A stretch of DNA of 64,000 nt, from contig UEHQ01000002.1 of the NCBI GenBank assembly GCA_900489925.1, positions 1 through 64,000 of the forward strand, written 5' to 3'. How positions within the stretch are numbered: position 1 is the stretch's first letter; every line of letters starts with the position of its first letter. Made by a program: the position numbers and the translations under genes. Source of the DNA: Hyphomicrobiales bacterium. Its GTDB lineage: Bacteria; Pseudomonadota; Alphaproteobacteria; Rhizobiales; Rhizobiaceae. Positions 8,501 to 15,941 of the stretch are shown piece after piece. The notes beneath the pieces were generated by a model. That model saw only the letters and a program-made list of their open reading frames with translations, had not been told where the DNA came from and did not search any database.

Positions 8501-9232
8501 TCACTTGATGAGGCCAATCCGCAGAGCCTTGGCAACAGCCTGCGCCCGGTTGACCGTATCGAGCTTCTTGGTGGCACGATTGAGGTAGTGATTGACCGTG
8601 TGTTCCGACAACCCAAGGATGTCGGCGATCTCCACGCTCGTCTTGCCTGCGGCGGTCCAGTTCAGGCAGTCGATTTCGCGATCCGTCAGCGTGTCGGTCA
8701 TTCGACTATCGATCGTGCGGATCTCTGCCAGCCTGTCGTAGACATGAATGGCGATATAGTGGAGTTCGCGCATTTCTTCGGTGGTGAAGGCCTCACGATC
8801 GCCGGAGAACGAGACCGCGCCGCGGGCGCCGGAAGGCTCATGCGTCGGGAAATAGGCGCACCGCATCATCCGGAAGCGCTCGAAGAGCGCCGAGACGATG
8901 TTCGACTTGCCGTCCGGCCGCTCAAGCTTTGCTGTGGATACATCGTTGAAGAACGGCGTTGTCGATGCCCGCAGCCGACGCATGACCGGGCTGTTCGATA
9001 CCAGCCGCTCGCTGTCGTAGGCCGAGAGCAGTTCGACCGGCCAGTTTGTGATGACGGTATTGCTTTGAAGATCACTCGCTGTCGAGTGCGGCAGGTTGAA
9101 GACCATAAAGGCACGCGCCCGGTACGCTTCCGTCACCTTTTTCAGGAAGCGGAAGATGTCAAACTGCGTATGCAGCTTGGCTATTTCGCTTACGTAGACG
9201 TCTACGGAAGCAGCTGGCGACGATGATGTCAT
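8501..9232 (-). CDS. LuxR-family transcriptional regulator (solo, no adjacent luxI)
   Basis: A 243-residue regulator with an N-terminal autoinducer-binding-like domain (about residues 15-165) and a C-terminal LuxR/GerE helix-turn-helix (LTDREIDCLNWTAAGKTSVE, SEHTVNHYLNRATKKL). Judged by eye against TraR, Tyr61 and Pro71 are kept but Trp57 becomes Leu, Asp70 becomes Ser and Trp85 becomes Phe. Acyl-homoserine lactone binding is therefore doubtful. It resembles the VisN/VisR or orphan LuxR type of rhizobia, but I cannot assign a name. The start is ATG 9232; a TTG four codons upstream is an alternative. Confidence 0.85.
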   Translation of the reverse strand: MTSSSPAASVDVYVSEIAKLHTQFDIFRFLKKVTEAYRARAFMVFNLPHSTASDLQSNTVITNWPVELLSAYDSERLVSNSPVMRRLRASTTPFFNDVSTAKLERPDGKSNIVSALFERFRMMRCAYFPTHEPSGARGAVSFSGDREAFTTEEMRELHYIAIHVYDRLAEIRTIDSRMTDTLTDREIDCLNWTAAGKTSVEIADILGLSEHTVNHYLNRATKKLDTVNRAQAVAKALRIGLIK

Positions 9233-9417
9233 GATTTCATTCAACTCAAATTTCAGCGTTTTCTAGGGATAACCACGTCGTCCGCGACGTCTTGTGGCGT
9301 ATCGCCGACCATGGCATGGAAGCTGATACACCCCAGGACGGGGGATTGACAGACAACAATTGTGACGATTCGTCAGAAAATCACAATACGCCGATGAATA
9401 TATGAGTTCCGGCCAAT

Positions 9418-10218
9418 TTAGCGGAAACGCCGGGGCCCCAGGGCGATGCGCATATCGGTCATGATTGCCGTAGCCGCCTCGCGAACCGGCAGGGACCATT
9501 CCGCCAGCCGCTCGAACGTCAGACGGTAAGCCGGGCCGGTGACCGAAACGCCGCCAACGAAGGAAAGGTCATCGGACCAGAGCGGCGCGGCGACGCATCG
9601 AATTCCGACCTCGTGCTCCTCTCGATCGTAGCCGTACCCGTCGGCCCTGATGTCTTCGATCTCGGACAGAAGCGTGTCGCGTGTGTGCGTGCTTGGGGTA
9701 AAGCGCGCGAATGTCAGCTCCGCGACGACGGCGTTAAGCCGCTCTTCGGGAAGGACCGACAGCGCGACCTTGCCGACACCGGTGCAGTACACCGGCGATG
9801 CGTTGCCGATCTGCGAATACATGCGGACCGACTGACGCCCCTCAACCTTATCGAGGTAGATGACGGATGAACCGCGAAGGACACCGAGATGCACTGTCTC
9901 TCCCGTCAGTTGTTGCAGCGCGGACAAATGCGGCTCCGCGATCGCTCGAAACTCGTTTCGAGCCCAGCTGCGCGAGGCGAGGTCCAGCAGGCGTAGCCCC
10001 ACGCGATAGCGCCCCTCCCCGTCGAATTCGAGCAGGCCTTCTTCGACAAGATGACCGAGCTGGCGATGCAACGTGCCACGCGGCTGGCCGGTAGCGGCCA
10101 AGATCTCCGTGAAGCGCAAGGGGCCGTCAGCCTGGGCGACGAGATCCAGCAGCACCATCAGCTTGCCAAGGGTGCCGGTCTCCTGCCGCTGCGGGCCATC
10201 GCTACCTGCTTTCATCAT
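9418..10218 (-). CDS. IclR-family transcriptional regulator of the galactonate operon
   Basis: This 266-residue protein has an N-terminal winged helix (LGKLMVLLDLVAQADGPLRF, PRGTLHRQLGHL) followed by the IclR effector domain (about residues 85-255, ending near FVGGVSVTGP). It is divergent from the dgo genes, with a 91-bp gap that holds two palindromes and a sigma-70 promoter. It is most likely a repressor responding to a galactonate-pathway intermediate; the ligand is inferred from context only. ATAGGAACG precedes the ATG pair at 10218/10215. Confidence 0.92.
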   Translation of the reverse strand: MMKAGSDGPQRQETGTLGKLMVLLDLVAQADGPLRFTEILAATGQPRGTLHRQLGHLVEEGLLEFDGEGRYRVGLRLLDLASRSWARNEFRAIAEPHLSALQQLTGETVHLGVLRGSSVIYLDKVEGRQSVRMYSQIGNASPVYCTGVGKVALSVLPEERLNAVVAELTFARFTPSTHTRDTLLSEIEDIRADGYGYDREEHEVGIRCVAAPLWSDDLSFVGGVSVTGPAYRLTFERLAEWSLPVREAATAIMTDMRIALGPRRFR

Positions 10219-10230
10219 CGTTCCTATGCC

Positions 10231-10260
10231 TTGACAGAGGCATCAACGTAATTGGATAAT
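10231..10260 (+). promoter_or_regulatory. Promoter of the SDR-dgoK-dgoA-lactonase operon
   Basis: A perfect TTGACA (10231-10236) and GATAAT (10255-10260) are separated by 18 nt and point toward the dehydrogenase gene. The -10 lies inside a TGGA/TCCA palindrome, so a bound regulator would block it. Confidence 0.6.
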
Positions 10261-10264
10261 TCCA
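10253..10264. promoter_or_regulatory. Candidate IclR operator 1
   Basis: TGGATAATTCCA is an interrupted palindrome (TGGA-N4-TCCA) covering the -10 box. Its half-sites match those of the second palindrome 14 bp downstream. Confidence 0.45.
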
Positions 10265-10278
10265 CATAGTCAAATTAA

Positions 10279-10295
10279 GTTCCAAATAATGGAAC
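10279..10295. promoter_or_regulatory. Candidate IclR operator 2
   Basis: GTTCC-N7-GGAAC is a perfect 5-bp-arm palindrome lying between the promoter and the ribosome site. Its presence argues against the upstream ATG at 10289 being the start of the SDR gene. Confidence 0.45.
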
Positions 10296-10309
10296 ATCGG
10301 GAGGAGATG

Positions 10310-11080
10310 ATGGCACATGCTGGGGCGCAGTTTCCCGAATTCAGGGATCGCAGCGTACTGATAACCGGCGGCGGCTCGGGCATAGGCGCGGCGATCGTCG
10401 AGGGGTTCGCGCGACAGGGCGCCAAGGTTTCGTTCATCGACATCGCCGATGCCGATGGACGCGAACTGGCGGAACGGCTCTCGCGCGACAGTCTGCATCC
10501 CGTTCGTTTCCATCATGCCGACCTTCGCGACATCGGGGCCATCCGCAGCACGGTCGATGCCATCGTCGCCCACTCCGGCCCAATCGGCGTGCTGGTCAAC
10601 AACGCGGCACGCGACGACCGCCATGACCTGGAAGCCGTGACCGAGGAATACTGGGACAACAATCAGGCGACCAATCTTCGCCATGTGTTCTTCACCACGC
10701 AGGCGGTTGTTCCGTCCATGCGCGCGGCTGGCGGTGGCGCCATCATCAACATGTCGTCGATCGCGTTTCTGCTGAACATGCCGGAATTCCCGGCCTACTC
10801 GACGGCCAAGGCCGGCGTTATCGGACTGACGAAGAGCCTTGCCGGCAAGCTCGGTCCGGACAATATCCGTGTGAACTGCATTCTGCCCGGCATGATCGTC
10901 ACCGATCGCCAGATGAAGCTCTGGCTGACGGAGGAAGGGATCGCCCAGACCGTGCAGCGCCAGTGTATCAAAAAGATCTTGCATGCCGACGCAATCGTTG
11001 GCCCCTGTCTGTTTCTAGCATCCGACTGCGCCGCCGCCGTGAGCGCGCAGTCCCTTATTGTCGATGGAGGCATTTTCTGA
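10310..11080 (+). CDS. SDR-family dehydrogenase, probably D-galactose 1-dehydrogenase
   Basis: A 256-residue classical short-chain dehydrogenase: NAD(P)-binding GGGSGIG near residue 22, the NNAA motif, the active-site Ser in INMSSIAF and YSTAK as the Tyr-Lys pair. Located ahead of dgoK, dgoA and a lactonase, it most likely oxidises galactose to galactonolactone in the De Ley-Doudoroff route. That substrate is inferred; a related sugar such as fucose or arabinose is possible. ATG 10310 is chosen because GGGAGG (10299-10304) sits 5 nt ahead; two earlier ATGs lie in or before this site. Its TGA overlaps the dgoK ATG. Confidence 0.85.
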   Translation: MAHAGAQFPEFRDRSVLITGGGSGIGAAIVEGFARQGAKVSFIDIADADGRELAERLSRDSLHPVRFHHADLRDIGAIRSTVDAIVAHSGPIGVLVNNAARDDRHDLEAVTEEYWDNNQATNLRHVFFTTQAVVPSMRAAGGGAIINMSSIAFLLNMPEFPAYSTAKAGVIGLTKSLAGKLGPDNIRVNCILPGMIVTDRQMKLWLTEEGIAQTVQRQCIKKILHADAIVGPCLFLASDCAAAVSAQSLIVDGGIF

Positions 11081-11997
11081 TGACAAACCCCGCTTACGTT
11101 GCCGTTGACTGGGGCACCAGCAGCTTTCGGCTCTGGCTGATCGGCAAGGACGGCAGCGTTCTCGGCGAAAGCCGAAGCGACGAAGGCATGACCACCGCCG
11201 CCAAGACCGGCTTTGCCGCCGTGCTCGCCGCGCACCTCGCCAAGGTGAGCGCGCCCGAAAATGTTCCGGTAATCGTCTGCGGCATGGCCGGCGCGAAGCA
11301 AGGTTGGGTGGAAGCGGGCTACATCGACGTCCCGACCTCGCTTTCGGCAATCCTGACCGGCGCCGTCTCGGTTCCCGGCCAGGACAGGGATGTACGCATT
11401 CTGCCGGGCCTCGCCCAACGCGACAAGGCAATGCCGGATGTCATGCGTGGTGAGGAAACCCAGCTGCTCGGCGCACTCGGGCCCGAAAGCAAAGGATCTC
11501 AGGCGGTCTGCATGCCGGGCACGCATTCGAAATGGGTGCATGTCCGCGACGGCCATGTCACGGGGTTCTCGAGCTTCATGACCGGCGAGCTGTTCGAGGC
11601 CATCAGCAAGCATACGATCCTCGCGCATGCGGTCGCCGGCGCCGACCAGATGCCGGCCGACACGGCTGCGTTCGAGGCCGCAGTCAAGGCCGCCTTCGAG
11701 CGCCCCGCGATGGCGACCAACCTGTTCTTCACGGCGCGTTCCGGGCAGTTGCTGCACGGCCTGACGGCTGCCGGCGCGCAGGCCAAGATTTCAGGCACGC
11801 TGATCGGCATGGAGATCGCCGGCGGCCTTTCGGATGCCGGAAGCGCCGTCAACATCAGCCTCGTTGCCTCGGGCAGGCTGCAGGGTCTTTATGAAACTGC
11901 CTTCAAGACACTATCTCTATCCTACACCACCATCGATGCCGACACCGCCGTGCGCGGCGGTCTCGCGGCGGCCGCCAAGGCCATCTGGCCGAACTGA
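11080..11997 (+). CDS. dgoK: 2-dehydro-3-deoxygalactonokinase
   Basis: This 305-residue sugar-acid kinase phosphorylates 2-keto-3-deoxygalactonate to the 6-phosphate. The N-terminal VAVDWGTSSFRLWLIG is the ASKHA phosphate-1 loop of the DgoK family, and GTHSKWVHVRDGHVTGFSSF with MTGELFEAI are family signatures. The ATG shares its A with the upstream TGA (TGATG), and GGAGG lies 9 nt before it. It is the second gene of the operon and its product feeds dgoA. Confidence 0.93.
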   Translation: MTNPAYVAVDWGTSSFRLWLIGKDGSVLGESRSDEGMTTAAKTGFAAVLAAHLAKVSAPENVPVIVCGMAGAKQGWVEAGYIDVPTSLSAILTGAVSVPGQDRDVRILPGLAQRDKAMPDVMRGEETQLLGALGPESKGSQAVCMPGTHSKWVHVRDGHVTGFSSFMTGELFEAISKHTILAHAVAGADQMPADTAAFEAAVKAAFERPAMATNLFFTARSGQLLHGLTAAGAQAKISGTLIGMEIAGGLSDAGSAVNISLVASGRLQGLYETAFKTLSLSYTTIDADTAVRGGLAAAAKAIWPN

Positions 11998-12012
11998 GAA
12001 AGCAAAAGAGCG

Positions 12013-12645
12013 ATGAACCGTATTCCTTTCCCCTCCATGAAGCGCCCGCTGATCGCCATTCTTCGCGGCATCAAGCCGGAAGAAACCGAAAGCGTCGTTG
12101 GCGCGCTGATCGAGAACGGCCTGACCGCGATCGAGATTCCGCTGAACTCGCCGGAACCCTTCAAGTCGATCGAGATCGCCGCCAAGATGGCGCCCGCCGA
12201 TTGCCTGATCGGCGCCGGCACGGTGCTGACGACCGAAGCGGTCGACAGCCTGCATGCTGCAGGCGGCAAGCTGCTGGTGACGCCGAACGTCGAACCCGAG
12301 GTCATCATCCGCGCGCGTGAGTACGGCATGGTCACCATGCCCGGCGTATTCACCCCGACCGAGGCCCTTGCTGCCGCGCGCGCCGGCGCAACCGGGTTGA
12401 AATTCTTCCCGGCCAGCGTTCTCGGCCCATCCGGGATCACGGCGATCCGCGCCATTCTGCCGCCCGATCTCGTGATCGCCGCCGTTGGCGGTGTTTCCGA
12501 CAAGAATTTCAGTGACTACACCAAGGCGGGTATCCTCGCGTTCGGCCTCGGCACGAGCCTCTACAAGCCTGGCATGACCGCATCAGAGGTTGCCGAGCGC
12601 GCCAAGGCGACCATTTATGCCTACGACGCCGCGGTAGGAGCTTGA
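12013..12645 (+). CDS. dgoA: 2-dehydro-3-deoxy-6-phosphogalactonate aldolase
   Basis: A 210-residue class I aldolase of the KDPG/KDPGal family that splits KDPGal into pyruvate and glyceraldehyde-3-phosphate. Visible motifs are IAILRGIKPEE, IGAGTVLTTEAV, VTPNVEPEV and the Schiff-base Lys in TGLKFFPAS (about residue 130). The typical alphaproteobacterial DgoA N-terminus (FPSMKRPLIAIL) supports the galactonate rather than gluconate assignment. It starts 15 nt after dgoK. Confidence 0.94.
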   Translation: MNRIPFPSMKRPLIAILRGIKPEETESVVGALIENGLTAIEIPLNSPEPFKSIEIAAKMAPADCLIGAGTVLTTEAVDSLHAAGGKLLVTPNVEPEVIIRAREYGMVTMPGVFTPTEALAAARAGATGLKFFPASVLGPSGITAIRAILPPDLVIAAVGGVSDKNFSDYTKAGILAFGLGTSLYKPGMTASEVAERAKATIYAYDAAVGA

Positions 12646-12649
12646 TTGC

Positions 12650-13537
12650 ATGACTGATATCCATGAGTTCGAAGGCAAGTCGCTTTCCAACACGAATTCC
12701 GTGTTGGGCGAAGGCCCCACCTACGATCCCGACACCAACACCGTGTGGTGGTTCAACATCCTGGGCAAGGAACTGCACGAACTGAACCTCTCCACCGAGG
12801 AGAAGAAGGTGCATACCCTGCCGATGATGGCGAGCGTGCTTGCCCGCATCGACGCCGGCCGGCAGTTGCTGGCGACCGAGCAGGGACTGTTCATCCGTGA
12901 CGTGAAGACCGGTGAACTGACATTCCATGCCGACCTCGAGAGCGACAATCACGAGAACCGTTCGAACGACGGCCGCACGCATCCGTCAGGCGCTCTGTGG
13001 ATCGGCACGATGAGCAAGCGCGCCGAAATGCAGGCGGGCGCGATCTATCACGTCGCAGGCGGCAAGGTGACGAAGATCTTCAGCGGGATCAGCATCCCGA
13101 ATTCGATCTGCTTCTCGCCTGACGGAACGATCGGCTATTTCACCGACACCCGCCTCAGCCGGCTCATGCGCGTCATGGTCGACCCGCAGACGGGTCTTCC
13201 GACCGGCGAGCCGATTGTCCTCGTGGACACGATGGACGAGCAGGGCGGCATCGATGGTTCCGTGGTGGACGCCGACGGCTACATCTGGAATGCCCGCTGG
13301 GGCGCCGGCGTGGTCGATCGCTACAGCCCGGACGGGCTGCGCATCGCGCGCTACAAGGTTCCCGCCGCCCAACCCTCCTGCCCTGCCTTCATCGGCCCCA
13401 ATGCCGACCGGCTTGCCGTAACGACCGCATGGGAAGGATTGGACGAGGACACGCGCGCGGCACAACCACAAGCTGGTTCTCTTTTCGAGCTCGGCGTCAC
13501 CGTCAAGGGCATTTTCGACCCAGCCTACCTGCTGTAA
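12650..13537 (+). CDS. SMP-30/gluconolactonase-family lactonase
   Basis: A 295-residue six-bladed beta-propeller lactonase. Family features are LGEGPTYDPDTNTVWWFNIL with the metal-binding Glu near residue 24, NDGRTHPSGALWIGTM, SICFSPDGTIGYFTDT and DGSVVDADGYIWNARWG. By position it should hydrolyse the galactonolactone made by the SDR enzyme. It begins 4 nt after dgoA and ends the operon just before a terminator. Confidence 0.9.
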   Translation: MTDIHEFEGKSLSNTNSVLGEGPTYDPDTNTVWWFNILGKELHELNLSTEEKKVHTLPMMASVLARIDAGRQLLATEQGLFIRDVKTGELTFHADLESDNHENRSNDGRTHPSGALWIGTMSKRAEMQAGAIYHVAGGKVTKIFSGISIPNSICFSPDGTIGYFTDTRLSRLMRVMVDPQTGLPTGEPIVLVDTMDEQGGIDGSVVDADGYIWNARWGAGVVDRYSPDGLRIARYKVPAAQPSCPAFIGPNADRLAVTTAWEGLDEDTRAAQPQAGSLFELGVTVKGIFDPAYLL

Positions 13538-13561
13538 AACAGCTCGAAAAACAGCGTTATC

Positions 13562-13595
13562 ACAGGGCGTCCACCACGGGCGCCCTGTTTCTTTT
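13562..13595 (+). terminator. Rho-independent terminator of the dgo operon
   Basis: An 8-bp stem (13562-13569 with 13581-13588) with an 11-nt loop is followed by TTTCTTTT, 25 nt after the lactonase stop codon. Confidence 0.75.
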
Positions 13596-13792
13596 CCGGC
13601 CGCCGCGACATGGATCCGAGGCCGCAATCGTCGGAAAGTTCCGTAAAAAACATGAAATTTTTGCGCGTCTTTTTCGGGAACCAATAGCCAACCCATTCAT
13701 TTCAATAGGGAACCGGCCAGGCAGAAGCACCACATAAGAATGGCGCTGTCAGGCTAGAGATCACTCAACGAATGAAAAAAGGTAGGTTCGAA

Positions 13793-14407
13793 ATGACACG
13801 CAAACTTCTGACGACCGTTGCCGCTGGCGCCCTGTTTGCCACGGCTTTCGCACCGGTAGCATTCTCCCAGAGTGCGACCCAGCCGGCGACGCCGGGGGCG
13901 CCTGCCACACAATCAGCGCCTGTAGATCCGGCCGCGCCGCCGAAGGCACCGGATGCCATGACGCCATCGGGTAGCGCGGCTCAGACAACGGCTCCCGCGG
14001 CAACAACCGATACCGCGCAGGCTGGCGGCGGCGCATATCTGACCGAGCAGGCTCAGGACCAGGTGAGTGCCAACACGTATATTGGTCAGCCGGTCTACAA
14101 CGGCCAGAACGAAAGCATCGGTAACGTCAACGACCTGATCATGAAGAAGGACGGCGGCCTCGTTGCCGCGGTGATCGGTGTCGGCGGCTTCCTCGGGATC
14201 GGCGAAAAGAATGTCGCCGTTCCGATGGACAAGGTCACCGTGGCCCAGAACACCGACGACGGCAGCGTCAAGCTGACGACATCGGAAACCGCGGAGTCCC
14301 TGAAGGCTGCGCCAGAGTTCAAGACGCTGAAGATGCTCTCAGCCGAAAAGGCTCCGGCCCCGGGTGCAACGGACACCACGGCGACCGGTTCGACAACGAA
14401 CAACTAA
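13793..14407 (+). CDS. Exported PRC-barrel domain protein
   Basis: A 204-residue protein with a signal peptide (KLLTTVAAGALFATAFAPVAFSQ), a Pro/Ala/Thr-rich linker to about residue 90 and one PRC-barrel (NTYIGQPVYNGQNESIGNVN, LVAAVIGVGGFLGIGEKNVA). Such proteins are common in Rhizobiales and often stress-induced; their biochemical role is unknown. The ATG at 13793 has GGTAGG 6 nt upstream and directly opens the signal peptide; an ATG seven codons earlier would include that ribosome site. It is a single gene with its own terminator. Confidence 0.85.
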   Translation: MTRKLLTTVAAGALFATAFAPVAFSQSATQPATPGAPATQSAPVDPAAPPKAPDAMTPSGSAAQTTAPAATTDTAQAGGGAYLTEQAQDQVSANTYIGQPVYNGQNESIGNVNDLIMKKDGGLVAAVIGVGGFLGIGEKNVAVPMDKVTVAQNTDDGSVKLTTSETAESLKAAPEFKTLKMLSAEKAPAPGATDTTATGSTTNN

Positions 14408-14432
14408 GATACTGCGCAGTGAGTACAGCGTA

Positions 14433-14466
14433 ACCGGTGGCGTCCGAAAGGGCGCCATCGGTCTTT
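14433..14466 (+). terminator. Terminator after the PRC-barrel gene
   Basis: A 10-bp stem with one G-T pair (14433-14442 with 14453-14462) encloses CCGAAAGG and is followed by CTTTA. It overlaps the 3' end of the convergent EAL gene by a few bases. Confidence 0.55.
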
Positions 14467-15820
14467 ATGCGCTGACGCGCTCGGCGTCGTAGTAATTCTC
14501 GTGCAGGAAGCGCAAGGTGGCGATACTGTCCGCCGGCTTGCCGAAGTGGTAGCCCTGCCCCATGCCGCAGCCGAGCAGTCGAAGCTTGGCGGCCTCGGAA
14601 TAGTCTTCGATCCCTTCCGCCACGACCTCCAGGTCGAGCCCTTCACACATGGTCAGGATCGCCTTGATGATGTGTTCGGACGCGCGATCGGAATTGATAC
14701 GCGATACGAAGGCGCGATCGATCTTGATCTTGTCGAACATGAAGTCGCGCAGGCGCCCCAGGCTCGACTGACCGGTTCCAAAGTCGTCCAGCGAGATGCG
14801 TACGCCGGCCTGTCGCAGGTCGGCAATGATCCGATTGGCGGTGTCAGCGGAGCCCATGACCGCGGTTTCGGTGATCTCGAGTTCGAGCCGATGCGGGTCA
14901 AGACCGACGCGGCCGAGAATGGAAAGCACGCTGCTGCTCGTGCCGGGATCCATGAGCTGTGCCGAGGAAAGGTTGAAGGACAGGAACAGCTCGCGCGGCC
15001 AGGAGAGTGCTGCCTCCGCTGCTTTTCTCAACAGGGCTTCGGACAGTGCATCGATGAAGCCGCGCTCTTCGGCCAGCGGGACGAAGACGGCGGGCGAGAC
15101 GAAACCGAGATCGGGGTCGTTCCAGCGCGCCAGTGCCTCGAAGCCAACGACCTGGCTGTTCGCCAGCGACACGATCGGCTGGAAATGCACGTCGATCGCA
15201 TCGGAGATGATGGCATTGCGCAGCGCCTGTTCGAGCTGCGTCGTGCGCTTCATTTCCTGCGCGATCTCGCGCGAGTAGACGGTGATCTGGCCGCGACCGC
15301 GGCGCTTCGAGCGGTAGAGCGCCGTCTCGGCACTGAGCAGCAGCTCTTCATAGGCTTCGCCCGCGAAGGGATAGATGGCAAACCCGAAGGACGCCGAGAG
15401 ACGGACGTTGCGGTCGCCAAGATCGTAGGGGGCCGACAGCACCTCGCGGATCATCTGCCCGAACTTCTCGGCACTTGCCCGTTCGAAGATCAGCGGCAGG
15501 ACGAAGGCGAACTCGTCGCCATCATGGCGCGTCACCAAGGCGCCATCGGGAATGCAGGCCTTCAGGCGGTGTGCGACCTGGCACAGGATTTCGTCGCCGG
15601 CGCTGGAGCCGAACAGGTCGTTGATCGGTTTGAAAGAGTCGAGATTGGCGATGCCGATGGTAAAGGGCGCGGGGTCACTGGCGCGCTCGGCCGAGATCTG
15701 CGCGATACGGTCGCGCATGCGATAGCGGTTTCCAAGGCCGGTGAGCGAATCCGTATAGGCCATCGTCTGAAGTTCGTTCTGGCTTACGGGCACCAAAGGC
15801 ATATCAGCCAGCATCATCAT
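14465..15820 (-). CDS. GGDEF/EAL domain protein (cyclic-di-GMP turnover)
   Basis: A ~451-residue cytosolic protein with a GGDEF domain (about residues 20-190) and an EAL domain (about 205-445). The cyclase signature is degenerate (RHDGDEFAF). The phosphodiesterase side looks intact: GFEALARW, FNLSSAQL, ELEITETAVM, LDDFGTGQSSL, KIDRAF and VAEGIED. It should mainly degrade cyclic-di-GMP, with the GGDEF half perhaps regulatory. No membrane helices or sensory domain precede GGDEF. I take the ATG at 15820; a TTG at 15862 would add 14 residues. It is downstream of and co-oriented with the PAS-REC gene. Confidence 0.9.
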   Translation of the reverse strand: MMMLADMPLVPVSQNELQTMAYTDSLTGLGNRYRMRDRIAQISAERASDPAPFTIGIANLDSFKPINDLFGSSAGDEILCQVAHRLKACIPDGALVTRHDGDEFAFVLPLIFERASAEKFGQMIREVLSAPYDLGDRNVRLSASFGFAIYPFAGEAYEELLLSAETALYRSKRRGRGQITVYSREIAQEMKRTTQLEQALRNAIISDAIDVHFQPIVSLANSQVVGFEALARWNDPDLGFVSPAVFVPLAEERGFIDALSEALLRKAAEAALSWPRELFLSFNLSSAQLMDPGTSSSVLSILGRVGLDPHRLELEITETAVMGSADTANRIIADLRQAGVRISLDDFGTGQSSLGRLRDFMFDKIKIDRAFVSRINSDRASEHIIKAILTMCEGLDLEVVAEGIEDYSEAAKLRLLGCGMGQGYHFGKPADSIATLRFLHENYYDAERVSA

Positions 15821-15941
15821 TCCGACCCAGGACCTTGCAATACCACGGAGAATGGCGAGCAAGTCTTAAAAATTCGATATTAGGACACCCTCATCCAGCC
15901 CCTCCCTTATCCCCAGATTTTGGGAGTTGACCGGGATCGGG

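Noticed and set aside
8037..8616. ORFs of 80 and 150 codons on the minus strand in the mrp-luxR gap
   Set aside because: No family motif, no ribosome site, and the longer one overlaps the luxR-type gene in another frame.
13677..13713. Two GGAAC motifs upstream of the PRC-barrel gene as EcfG general-stress -35 boxes
   Set aside because: No GTT-type -10 is found at 16-17 nt from either motif.
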